A DNA stretch of 64,000 nucleotides. It comes from Pseudonocardia sp. MH-G8 (GTDB lineage: Bacteria > Actinomycetota > Actinomycetes > Mycobacteriales > Pseudonocardiaceae). The position numbers were made by a program, and so were the translations under genes. The stretch is from assembly GCF_002262885.1 (NCBI RefSeq), contig NZ_NKYF01000013.1, positions 124,001 to 188,000 of the forward strand, written 5' to 3'. Position 1 is the first letter of the stretch. Each line of letters starts with the position of its first letter. The notes under the pieces were generated by a model, which searched no databases, had not been told where the DNA came from, and saw only the letters and a program-made list of their open reading frames with translations. Of the stretch, positions 40,332 to 48,297 are shown in pieces.

Positions 40332-42866
40332 TCAGGCGGAGCGGCGAGTGGCGGGGTGCAGGCGGGTCCCGTCGGTCGGTCGGTCGGCGGCGGGCCTGCG
40401 GTCGACCACCTCGGCGAGGTCTGCCAGCACCGGGTGCGCGATCACGTCCTTGAGGGACACGACCCGGTCCAGCGCGACGGCGAGCTTCACCGCGGTCAGC
40501 GACGAGCCGCCGAGGTCGAAGAACTGGTCGTGGCGCCCGATCCGGTCGCTCGCGACACCGAGCAGCTGCGCCCAGACGGCCGCGAGCCGGCGCTCGGTGG
40601 GCGTGACCGGCGGGGTGGAGTCGTCGGCGTCGAGCTGCGCGAGCTCGGCGGCCAGCGCGGTGAGCGCCTTGGCGTCGATCTTGCTGTTGGCCGTCAGCGG
40701 GAGGTTGTCGCGCCGGTGGAACGCCACCGGGACCATGTAGTGCGGCAGCGACTCCCCGAGCCGGTCCCGCAGGACCTCCACGTCGACCGGCCGCGGCCCG
40801 GAGTAGAAGGCCACCAGGTGCTTGCCCCGGTCGGGCCGCTCGGCCACGACGACCGCACCGTCGCGGACGCCCGGCACGCGCAGCAGGGCGTTGGCGATCT
40901 CGCCGATCTCGATGCGGAAGCCGGAGATCTTCACCTGGTCGTCGCGGCGGCCGAGGAACTCGAGCTTGCCGTCCGGGCGCCAGCGGCCGTAGTCGCCGCC
41001 CTTGTACAGCCGCTGCCCGGGGCGGTGCGGGTCGCCCAGGTAGACCGCGCGGGTGCGCTCCGGGTCGTTGACGTACCCGCGGCCCACGCACACGCCGGAG
41101 AAGGCGATCAGGCCCGGCGCCCCGAGCGGTACCGGCTCCAGGTGCTCGTCGACGACGTAGACGCGGACGTTCTGCACCACCGGGCCGAGCGGCATCCGGT
41201 CGGTGTCCGGAGCGGCGTGCATGACCTCGTGGTTGGTGTCGTCGGAGGTCTCGGTGAGCCCGTAGGCGTTCACCAGGACCGATCCGGGCCGGGCGGCGAA
41301 GTAGCGCTGGGCGAGCTCGGTCTTGAGGGCCTCCCCGGTGGCCGAGACGCAGCGCAGGTCCGGCAGGGCGCGCGGGTACTGCTCCAGGTAGGACAGGACC
41401 ACCTCGAGGTAGGACGGCACGACCTGCACGACCGCCACGCGCCGGCGCTCCAGCGTGTCGACGAAGCGCGCGACGTCCAGCACGACGTCCTGCTCGACCA
41501 GCACGGTCCGCCCGCCGACGAGCAGTGCAGATACCAGCTGCCACAGCGAGATGTCGAAGCACTGCGGCGCGACCTGCGCGACGACCTCCCGCTCGCGCAT
41601 GCCGAGGTCGGCGACCTTGGCGAGGAGGTGGTTGAGCAGCCCGGCGTGCTCGCACATCGCGCCCTTCGGCTCGCCCGTCGAGCCGGAGGTGAAGTAGATG
41701 TAGGCCAGCTGGTCGGGCCCGACCTCGATCCCGAGGTCGGTGTCGGCGTGGTCCTCGGCGTAAGCCGTGTCGATGAACACCCGCTGCACTCCCGAGAGCG
41801 TCTCCAGGGCATCGTCCAACGTGGTCGTGCTGCCGGGTTCGGTCAGCACCAGCGTGCAGTCCGCCCGGGACAGGGTCCTCGCGATGCGGTCGGCTGGGAA
41901 GTGCGGCTCGACGGGCAGGTACACCCCTCCGGCCTTGAACACCGCGAGGACCGCGGCCATCCAGTCCAGGTTCCGCTCGGTCACCACGGCGACCACGCCC
42001 TCGCGGCGCAGACCGCGCGCCCGCAGCGCCCGCCCCAGCCGGTTGGCCCGCGCGTCCAGCTCCCGGTAGGTCCACTGCCGGTCGCCGTGCACCGCGGCGA
42101 CGGCGTCCGGGTGCCTCCGCACGCGGTCCTCGAACAGCTCGTGGAACCGGCGGTCGGGCAGCTCGCGGTGCGGCCCGGCGAGCCCGTCGAGCTGGAATCG
42201 CCGCTCCTGCGCCGACAGCAGGGACCGCAGGCCGTGCTCCGCGTCCGGCCCGGCGACCATCCGCTCGAGGGCGGTGCGGTGGTAGCCCGCGATCCGCTCG
42301 ACGCTGCCGGCGTCCAGCGCGTCGGTGCGGTAGGTCAGCCGCAGCGCGCCGCCGCCGTTCGTCAACCCCACCCGCAGCACGACGCCGTCGGCGAGGTCCC
42401 GCCCGGCGTCGGCGGTGGCGACCGGGTCGAACTCGGTCTCGAAGCCCGGTCCGGCGACGTCCAGCTCGCCCGCCAGCGCGGGCACGTCGACGGCCCGGTA
42501 CCGCACCACGTCCAGCTCCACGGCCGCGGCGGACCGCAGCAGCTCCCGCCACGAGGCGGGCTCGGTGCTGAGCGGGCAGGGCAACGCCCGCCCACCCGGG
42601 CCGGCCGCGTAGCCGGTCACCACCACCGCTTCGCCGGCCAGCGCGGCCAGCACCTTCGCGTGCGCGGCCAGCGCGAGCGAGTGCAGCGGCAGCTCGACCT
42701 CCCCGGCCAGCCCCCGCATCGCGGCGACGAGGCCGGGGGCCAGCGGCGCGACGTGCTCGGCGGTGCCCGCGACCGGCTCGCGCGTCCACCGCGGGATCGC
42801 CGTCGCGCCGCCCGCGAGCAGGACGCCCTGCCAGAACTGCCGGCCCTTCTCGACGTGCCTGCTCAT
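40332..42866 (-). CDS. NRPS protein: truncated condensation, adenylation and carrier domains
   Basis: 844 residues. Residues 1-215 match only the C-terminal half of a condensation domain and contain no HHxxxDG. The adenylation domain (about 225-735) is complete: A3 YIYFTSGSTGEPKGAM, A4 FDISLWQL, A5 NAYGLTET, A7 YKGGDYGRW, A8 GRRDDQVKISGFRIE and A10 with Lys in NSKIDAKAL. A carrier domain follows (FFDLGGSSLTAVKL, Ser near 785). Hand alignment to GrsA gives pocket residues D-I-W-S-S-T-A-D-D-K; the paired Asp suggests an amine side chain such as diaminopropionate. AGAAGGGG precedes the ATG. Confidence 0.88.
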   Translation of the reverse strand: MSRHVEKGRQFWQGVLLAGGATAIPRWTREPVAGTAEHVAPLAPGLVAAMRGLAGEVELPLHSLALAAHAKVLAALAGEAVVVTGYAAGPGGRALPCPLSTEPASWRELLRSAAAVELDVVRYRAVDVPALAGELDVAGPGFETEFDPVATADAGRDLADGVVLRVGLTNGGGALRLTYRTDALDAGSVERIAGYHRTALERMVAGPDAEHGLRSLLSAQERRFQLDGLAGPHRELPDRRFHELFEDRVRRHPDAVAAVHGDRQWTYRELDARANRLGRALRARGLRREGVVAVVTERNLDWMAAVLAVFKAGGVYLPVEPHFPADRIARTLSRADCTLVLTEPGSTTTLDDALETLSGVQRVFIDTAYAEDHADTDLGIEVGPDQLAYIYFTSGSTGEPKGAMCEHAGLLNHLLAKVADLGMREREVVAQVAPQCFDISLWQLVSALLVGGRTVLVEQDVVLDVARFVDTLERRRVAVVQVVPSYLEVVLSYLEQYPRALPDLRCVSATGEALKTELAQRYFAARPGSVLVNAYGLTETSDDTNHEVMHAAPDTDRMPLGPVVQNVRVYVVDEHLEPVPLGAPGLIAFSGVCVGRGYVNDPERTRAVYLGDPHRPGQRLYKGGDYGRWRPDGKLEFLGRRDDQVKISGFRIEIGEIANALLRVPGVRDGAVVVAERPDRGKHLVAFYSGPRPVDVEVLRDRLGESLPHYMVPVAFHRRDNLPLTANSKIDAKALTALAAELAQLDADDSTPPVTPTERRLAAVWAQLLGVASDRIGRHDQFFDLGGSSLTAVKLAVALDRVVSLKDVIAHPVLADLAEVVDRRPAADRPTDGTRLHPATRRSA

Positions 42867-42879
42867 CGGATTCCCCTTC

Positions 42880-45800
42880 TCATTCGCCGCGCACGAGCGC
42901 GGCGGACCGGTCGATGTCGATGGTGATCCGGCGGACCCGCAGATCAGCGGAATCCCCGCGCATCTCCTTGGCGGGATTGCCGCCCCACCGCGCGTTCGCG
43001 GGTACGTCCTCGCCCTTCATGAGGAACGAGTCGGCGGCGAGCACCGCGTTCTCGCCCATCGTCACGCCGTAATGCACGAACGCGCCGACGCCGAGGGTGG
43101 AGCCCGGGCCGATGGCGGTGCGGTCGGACTTGAACGCGCCGTCCTCCTGGGAATGGCACTGCACGATGCTGCCGGCGTTGAGCGTGCACCCGTCCCCGAC
43201 GCTGACGAACGTCTTCTCGACGAACGCGCAACCGTCGTCGAACACCCGCCTGCCGAGCCGGACGCCCAGCAGTCGCGAGAGGACGTTCTTCAGCGGTGTG
43301 CCGTGGAAAGCGGTCAGGTACGCCTGCGTCGGCACCTTCCAGAACCGCTCGTGCCGCCAGAAGGCGCGGTCGTAGATGGAGCAGCCCGTGGGCCGCAGCG
43401 CCTGCAGGTGCATGACGGCCCGTTCGACCAGCACGAACCAGGTCACCGTGACCAGCAGGACGAGGGCCTCCGCGGGCACGACCACCGCGGCGCCCCACGC
43501 GTGGTGCAGGTCCGCGGCGAGGATCCCGATGAGCGTCAGCGCGAAGACGGCGAACCACCGGACGAACAGGAACAGCGCCATCGTCACGAGGTTGTGCCGG
43601 TTCTTGGCGCGCAGCCGGCGATGTTGTTCGCCGCTGTCCAGGTCGAACCCGATGTCCCGCTGCACCGAGCGCGGGATCTCGAAGCTGGGCGAACCCAGCA
43701 GGCCGACACCTTCGCGGACCGGCCCGTCGATCGGCACCATGACCTTCGTCGCGAGAAGGCAGTCGTCGCCGGTCCGGCCCTGCGACGGATAGGCGATGTT
43801 GTTGCCGAGGAAGTTGTGGGCTCCGATCGAGGTGCGGGACACCCGGAACGAGGTGCTCGAGAAGTCCGCGTTGACGATGGACAGCCCGTCCGCGACCACG
43901 GTCCCGGTGCCGACCGAGCTGAGGAACGGCGAGTCGTGCTTCACCCGCTGGCCGAAGTTCGACCCGGTCTGCTCGACCTCGGACAGGTCGTAGCCGACCC
44001 CGCGCAGGTAGCCGACGATGTAGGAGCTGTCGCCGAAGAGGAACGCGAAGAACTTGACGTTCGTGGTGCGCGCGATCGCCCGCAGGGCCCAGTAGTGGAA
44101 GCCGTACAGGGGGTAGACGCGGTCCGCGCGGATCGCGAGGGAGAGGACCCGCGGCACGGTGCACACGAGCAGCAGCCCGACGACCAGGTAGCCGACCACC
44201 AGCGCGGCCGAGAAGGCCACCGCGTACAGGGAGAAGGTCCAGTCGCGCAACGCCAGCGGGCCGGGGCCCAGCAGCGCCACGAGCTGCGGGACCTCCGCGA
44301 GCAGCAGGATCATCCCGCCCACGCCCAGCGGCAGGCCCACCACCAGCAGGTTCAGCAGCTGCACGGCCGAGAAGGCCACCCGGCGGGCCGTGCCGCAGGC
44401 CGCGGTGCCGACGCCGCGGTAGTCGACGTCGGTGCGCTGCGCCGGGGAGCCGTGGCGCCGTTCGCCGTCGGGGACGGTCTGGCCGGCGTGCAGGGCCGAG
44501 GAGTGTCCGAGCTGGGCACCGGCGCCCAGCGACGTCCAGATGTCGAGCACCGTCTGATCCCCGACGAGCGCGTCGGCGCCGATGGTGACCGCGCCGGTCT
44601 GGATCACGCCGTTGTGGGCGCGGTAGCCGGTGAAGAACGAGTCCTTCCTGATGACGGCACCGGCACCGATCGTGAGCATGTCGGTGCAGACGGGCACGTT
44701 CTTCGAGAAGATCGCGGCGCCGCGCCCGATCCGCGCGCCCAGGGCCCTGAGGTAGAACGGGTAGAGGGGCGACCCGGCGAACAAGGCCATCGGGTTGCGC
44801 TGCACCAGCGTCCGGACCACCCAGAAGCGGAAGTACGCGAGGCTCCACACCGGGATCTCCTGCGGCGTCCACCGGCCCACGAGCACCCACTTGACCAGGA
44901 CGGGGAGGGCGCTCAACCCCACGAACGCGGCGGTCCCGACCACGACCGACCGCAGGTAGACCTCGACCACGCCGGGGCCGGCCGCGATCCACTCGACGCC
45001 GCTCAGCACCGCATAACCGGTCACGCTCGGATAGGCGACGAGGAACAGCAGTTGCAGCGCTCCGCAGAGGGCGTACCGCTGCCTGCCGGTCGGCGCCTGG
45101 CGGTGACGGGGCGCGCGCACCGCGCGGACCGCCCGGACGGCGCGCAGGATCTGCGTGCCGAGCACCGGTGGTTCCGACCCCTCGTCGGCGTCGGCGGCAG
45201 CAGCGGGGGTGCCGAACGCCGTGGCCAGGGCCGTGATCGTGGGGTGCGCGTACACGTCGCGCATCCCGATCGTGGGAAGGTCGTCGCGCTTGCGGAGCCG
45301 GGCGCAGAACCGCGCCATCACCATCGAGTCGGCACCGAGGTCCTCGAAGAAGTGCGCGTCGACCCCGACCTCCTCGACGCCCAAGCCGTCGGCCAGCAGC
45401 CCGGCGAGCTCGCGCTCCAGCCCGGGCACGCGCCCGGCAGCGGCGGGCGCGGCCGGAACGGCGTCGGTGACCTGCGACGCGGTGAACGCCACCGCCTGCG
45501 GCACCGGCAGCGCAACCGCCTGCGGCACCGGCAGCGGCACCGGCAGCGGCACCGGCAGCGGCAGCGGCAGCGGCAGCGCAACCGCCTCCGGCACCGGCAC
45601 CGGCAGCGCAACCGCCTGCGGCACCGGCAGCGCTACGGCCTGCGGCACCGGCAGGGCCGGCGCCGGCGGCTCGGGAGCCGGCAGCACCGCGGCCTCGACG
45701 ACATCCGACTCCGTGAGGTCGTCGCGCACGGGGGCCGGCCCGTCGAGCCGGCCGTGGTACTCGAGCTCACCGTCGGGGTTGACCCGCCCCAGGTCGCCGG

Positions 45801-47127
45801 TGCGCAGGATCCGGCCGGACGGGTTCGCGGGGATGCCCAGGAAGTCGGGGATGAACGCGGTGTCGGTGGGGTCGTCGTGGTCGAGGTGGCCGCCGGTCAG
45901 CCCCACGCCGGCGATGCCGATCTCCCCGACCTGGCCGTGCGGCAGGGCGCGGAACGGGTCCGCCGGGTCCAGGACGACCGTGCTGCAGGTGGGCAGCGGG
46001 ATCCCGAGGGTCGGTGCCTTGTCCGGGTGCAGCTCGGTCCAGGTGACCGACAGCGTCGCCGCTGCCGGGCCGTAGACGCCCACGAACCGGCGGCCGGGCC
46101 GGTGCCAGCGGCGGACCAGGTCCTGCGGGCAACCGCGACCGGAGACCAGGAGGAACCGCAGGGCGGGGAGGTCCGCCTCGAGCGTGGCCAGGAGCTCGGG
46201 GGTGCCGCACAGCGCGGTGACGCGCTGCACGTCGAGGAAGGAGTGCAGGGACCGGCCCCGCAGCCCGGCGCCTGCCGGCCGCGGCACCAGGGTCGCCCCG
46301 ACGACCCACGGCACCCAGACCTCCTCGACCGACGGGTCGTGCGCCAGCGGCACGCCCTGGTACACGCGGTCCCACGGCCGGATGCCGTAGACCTCCGCGG
46401 CGACCTTGACGGCGTTGCAGGCGCTGCGGTGGTCCACCGCCACCCCGGTCGGCCTGCCGTCGGGCCCCGGCCGGTAGGTGATGAGGGCGAGCGAGCCGTC
46501 CCGCGTCCCGCGCTCGACGGGCAGGAGTCGGTGCGCGCTCTGCTCGTCGACCAGCCGCGCGGCGCGGTCGAGCTGGACGACCTCGGTGCCGCCCGCGGTG
46601 AGCAGGTCGAGCCGGTCCACCCGGGCCACCACGTCCGAGGCCGACAGCACGGTCCGCACCCGGGCGTCCTCGACGACGGCGGCCGTGTGGGCGGTAGGCA
46701 GGTCCGGGTCCATCGGGACATACGCGGCGCCGATCTTCAGGACCGCGAGGGCCGCGACGTAGCCGTCCGTCGCACGGTCGAACAGCAGGCCGACCCGGTC
46801 GCCCGCGGCGGCGCCGCGCAGGCGCAGGAACCGGGCGAGCCGGTTGGCGCGCGCGTCCAGCTCGTCGTAGGTGAGCGACAGCTCGGCGGTGTCGACGGCG
46901 AGCTGCCCCTCCCGTCCGTACGCGTGGATCCAGTCGCAGCGGGCCTCGAACAGGCGGTCCAGGCGCTCGTCCTCGCGCACCCGCCAGCCCTGCGCCTCGT
47001 AGGAGTCCACCAGCACCAGCTCGGACATCGGGACCGAGCGCCGCAGGTCGTCGCGCTCGTCCAGCGGGACGAGGCCCGGCCTGGTGTGCCGCCGCTCGGC
47101 GGGCGTCTCGGGAACCAGCGTGCTCAT
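42880..47127 (-). CDS. Pls-type NRPS: degenerate adenylation, carrier, six TM helices, three LbH domains
   Basis: 1415 residues. Residues about 40-470 follow an adenylation fold, but A3 reads TYRPGPDGRPTGV (no PKG), A5 is YGPAAATL (no Glu), and the C-terminal subdomain with the A10 Lys is missing. It is replaced by a Pro/Val/Ala repeat linker (489-547). The carrier domain has FFEDLGADSMVMARF (Ser near 600). The rest is the TIGR02353 NRPS terminal domain of epsilon-poly-lysine synthetase: six membrane helices flanking three left-handed hexapeptide regions. Such proteins polymerise carrier-bound amino acids. ATG 47127 has GGAG 6 nt upstream. Confidence 0.85.
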   Translation of the reverse strand: MSTLVPETPAERRHTRPGLVPLDERDDLRRSVPMSELVLVDSYEAQGWRVREDERLDRLFEARCDWIHAYGREGQLAVDTAELSLTYDELDARANRLARFLRLRGAAAGDRVGLLFDRATDGYVAALAVLKIGAAYVPMDPDLPTAHTAAVVEDARVRTVLSASDVVARVDRLDLLTAGGTEVVQLDRAARLVDEQSAHRLLPVERGTRDGSLALITYRPGPDGRPTGVAVDHRSACNAVKVAAEVYGIRPWDRVYQGVPLAHDPSVEEVWVPWVVGATLVPRPAGAGLRGRSLHSFLDVQRVTALCGTPELLATLEADLPALRFLLVSGRGCPQDLVRRWHRPGRRFVGVYGPAAATLSVTWTELHPDKAPTLGIPLPTCSTVVLDPADPFRALPHGQVGEIGIAGVGLTGGHLDHDDPTDTAFIPDFLGIPANPSGRILRTGDLGRVNPDGELEYHGRLDGPAPVRDDLTESDVVEAAVLPAPEPPAPALPVPQAVALPVPQAVALPVPVPEAVALPLPLPLPVPLPVPLPVPQAVALPVPQAVAFTASQVTDAVPAAPAAAGRVPGLERELAGLLADGLGVEEVGVDAHFFEDLGADSMVMARFCARLRKRDDLPTIGMRDVYAHPTITALATAFGTPAAAADADEGSEPPVLGTQILRAVRAVRAVRAPRHRQAPTGRQRYALCGALQLLFLVAYPSVTGYAVLSGVEWIAAGPGVVEVYLRSVVVGTAAFVGLSALPVLVKWVLVGRWTPQEIPVWSLAYFRFWVVRTLVQRNPMALFAGSPLYPFYLRALGARIGRGAAIFSKNVPVCTDMLTIGAGAVIRKDSFFTGYRAHNGVIQTGAVTIGADALVGDQTVLDIWTSLGAGAQLGHSSALHAGQTVPDGERRHGSPAQRTDVDYRGVGTAACGTARRVAFSAVQLLNLLVVGLPLGVGGMILLLAEVPQLVALLGPGPLALRDWTFSLYAVAFSAALVVGYLVVGLLLVCTVPRVLSLAIRADRVYPLYGFHYWALRAIARTTNVKFFAFLFGDSSYIVGYLRGVGYDLSEVEQTGSNFGQRVKHDSPFLSSVGTGTVVADGLSIVNADFSSTSFRVSRTSIGAHNFLGNNIAYPSQGRTGDDCLLATKVMVPIDGPVREGVGLLGSPSFEIPRSVQRDIGFDLDSGEQHRRLRAKNRHNLVTMALFLFVRWFAVFALTLIGILAADLHHAWGAAVVVPAEALVLLVTVTWFVLVERAVMHLQALRPTGCSIYDRAFWRHERFWKVPTQAYLTAFHGTPLKNVLSRLLGVRLGRRVFDDGCAFVEKTFVSVGDGCTLNAGSIVQCHSQEDGAFKSDRTAIGPGSTLGVGAFVHYGVTMGENAVLAADSFLMKGEDVPANARWGGNPAKEMRGDSADLRVRRITIDIDRSAALVRGE
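45486..45660. repeat. Tandem repeat encoding a Pro-Val-Ala-Leu linker
   Basis: About 175 bp built from GGCACCGGCAGC-type units. It encodes (A)LPVPQAVALPVPQ-like repeats inside the Pls-type synthetase, exactly where the small adenylation subdomain should be. Slippage would vary the linker length between strains. Confidence 0.85.
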
Positions 47128-47137
47128 CGGGTGCTCC

Positions 47138-48124
47138 TCAGGCCGCGCGGTCGCCGGTGGACAGCTCGTCGGCGTCGAGGACGTCGGCGCCGTACAGGTC
47201 CCGCACCCAGTTGCTCTGGTAGACGGTCTCGAGGTAGCGCTCGCCCAGGTCCGGGGCGATGGCGACGGCGGTGAGGTCACGCGCGTCGCGCCGGGCCAGC
47301 CAGCTCGTCGCGCCGGAGACCACGGTGCCGGTCGAGCCGCCGAACAGGAACCCGCGCCGGGCGAGCCGGTGGCACATCCGGATCGCGTCGGCCTCCTCGA
47401 CGTGGAGGACCTCGTCCACGAGGCTCTCGTCGAGCAGCGGCGGACGCACGTTCATGCCGAGGCCGGGGAGCATCCGGCGGGCGGCCGGTGTACCGAAGCT
47501 GACCGAGCCGGCGGCGTCTACGGCGACGATCCGCACCGACGGGCGCCATTCCTTGAACCAGCGCGCGCAGCCCATCAGCGTGCCGGTGGTACCCGCCCCG
47601 ACGAACAACACGTCGAGCTCGGGGAACCGCCGAGCGATCGCCGGTGCCGTGGTGCGGTGGTGCGCCTTCCACGAATTCGCGTTCGAGTACTGGTCGAGCC
47701 ACACGAAACGCGGGTCGGACGCGCAGACGTCGCGGACGTACGCGAGACGCGCACCGAGGTACCCGGTCTCCGGATCCGGCACGGTGACGACGTGCACCTC
47801 GGCGCCCAGCGCCTCCATCAGCAGGCGGGTGGCGAGGTTGCAGCGGGAGTCGGTGACGCACCGGAAGCGGTATCCCCTGCTCGCGGCGATGATGCTCAGT
47901 GCAACGCCCAGGTTCCCGGACGAGGATTCGACCAGCACGGACCCCGGACGCAGGACGCCGTCGGCCTCCGCGGCCGTCACCATCTCGTTCGCGGCCTTCA
48001 GCTTCACCGAACCGGCGAAGTTGAACCCCTCGCACTTGAGGAACAACGGGCTCCCGAGAACCTGCCGCAGGTCGACGTACAGGTCGTCCTGGTTGAACTC
48101 CTGGGGAACGGAGATGATCGGCAT
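47138..48124 (-). CDS. SbnA-like 2,3-diaminopropionate biosynthesis PLP synthase
   Basis: 328 residues of the cysteine synthase fold. The PLP Lys is in FNFAGSVKLKAANEM, phosphate binding is by ESSSGNLGVAL and GAGTTGTLMG, and VYQSNWVRD is at the C-terminus. SbnA condenses O-phospho-L-serine with L-glutamate (known pathway); SbnB then releases L-2,3-diaminopropionate. The SVKLKAA and SSSGNLG variants match SbnA rather than CysK. GAGGGGG precedes ATG 48124. It is the first gene of the minus-strand operon; 10 bp separate it from the Pls-type gene. Confidence 0.88.
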   Translation of the reverse strand: MPIISVPQEFNQDDLYVDLRQVLGSPLFLKCEGFNFAGSVKLKAANEMVTAAEADGVLRPGSVLVESSSGNLGVALSIIAASRGYRFRCVTDSRCNLATRLLMEALGAEVHVVTVPDPETGYLGARLAYVRDVCASDPRFVWLDQYSNANSWKAHHRTTAPAIARRFPELDVLFVGAGTTGTLMGCARWFKEWRPSVRIVAVDAAGSVSFGTPAARRMLPGLGMNVRPPLLDESLVDEVLHVEEADAIRMCHRLARRGFLFGGSTGTVVSGATSWLARRDARDLTAVAIAPDLGERYLETVYQSNWVRDLYGADVLDADELSTGDRAA

Positions 48125-48285
48125 GGTGCCCCCTCGTCCATCGGGATCGCCGCGGTGCGACTGGAACGAGAATGCGTCGGGAGAGGGCGCGGATCGATGG
48201 GGGCAGCACGTCGGGGGGAGAGGGTGCCCCCCGGATCCGGGTGGGGTTGTCCCGACTGCCCTGCCGCCGGCGGCCGCTCCCGGCG

Positions 48286-48291
48286 TACCGT
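48286..48291 (+). promoter_or_regulatory. -10 box of the MoeA-PBP gene
   Basis: TACCGT lies 6 nt before GTG 48298 with no Shine-Dalgarno, so transcription probably starts at the start codon. The 173-bp region also serves the divergent sbnA-like gene, whose own promoter I could not place. Confidence 0.5.
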
Positions 48292-48297
48292 TCCCAG

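Noticed and set aside
45480..45660. Frameshift in the Pls-type gene causing the repetitive segment
   Set aside because: The frame stays open on both sides with coherent domains, and the repeat translates to a regular Pro-Val-Ala linker, so an in-frame repeat is more likely than an error.
39396..47274. Very long plus-strand frames (39396-42926, 42763-47274) opposite the NRPS genes
   Set aside because: Their composition (His, Arg, Gln-rich, no domains) is that of antisense shadows; the minus-strand genes have full domain motifs and Shine-Dalgarno sites.
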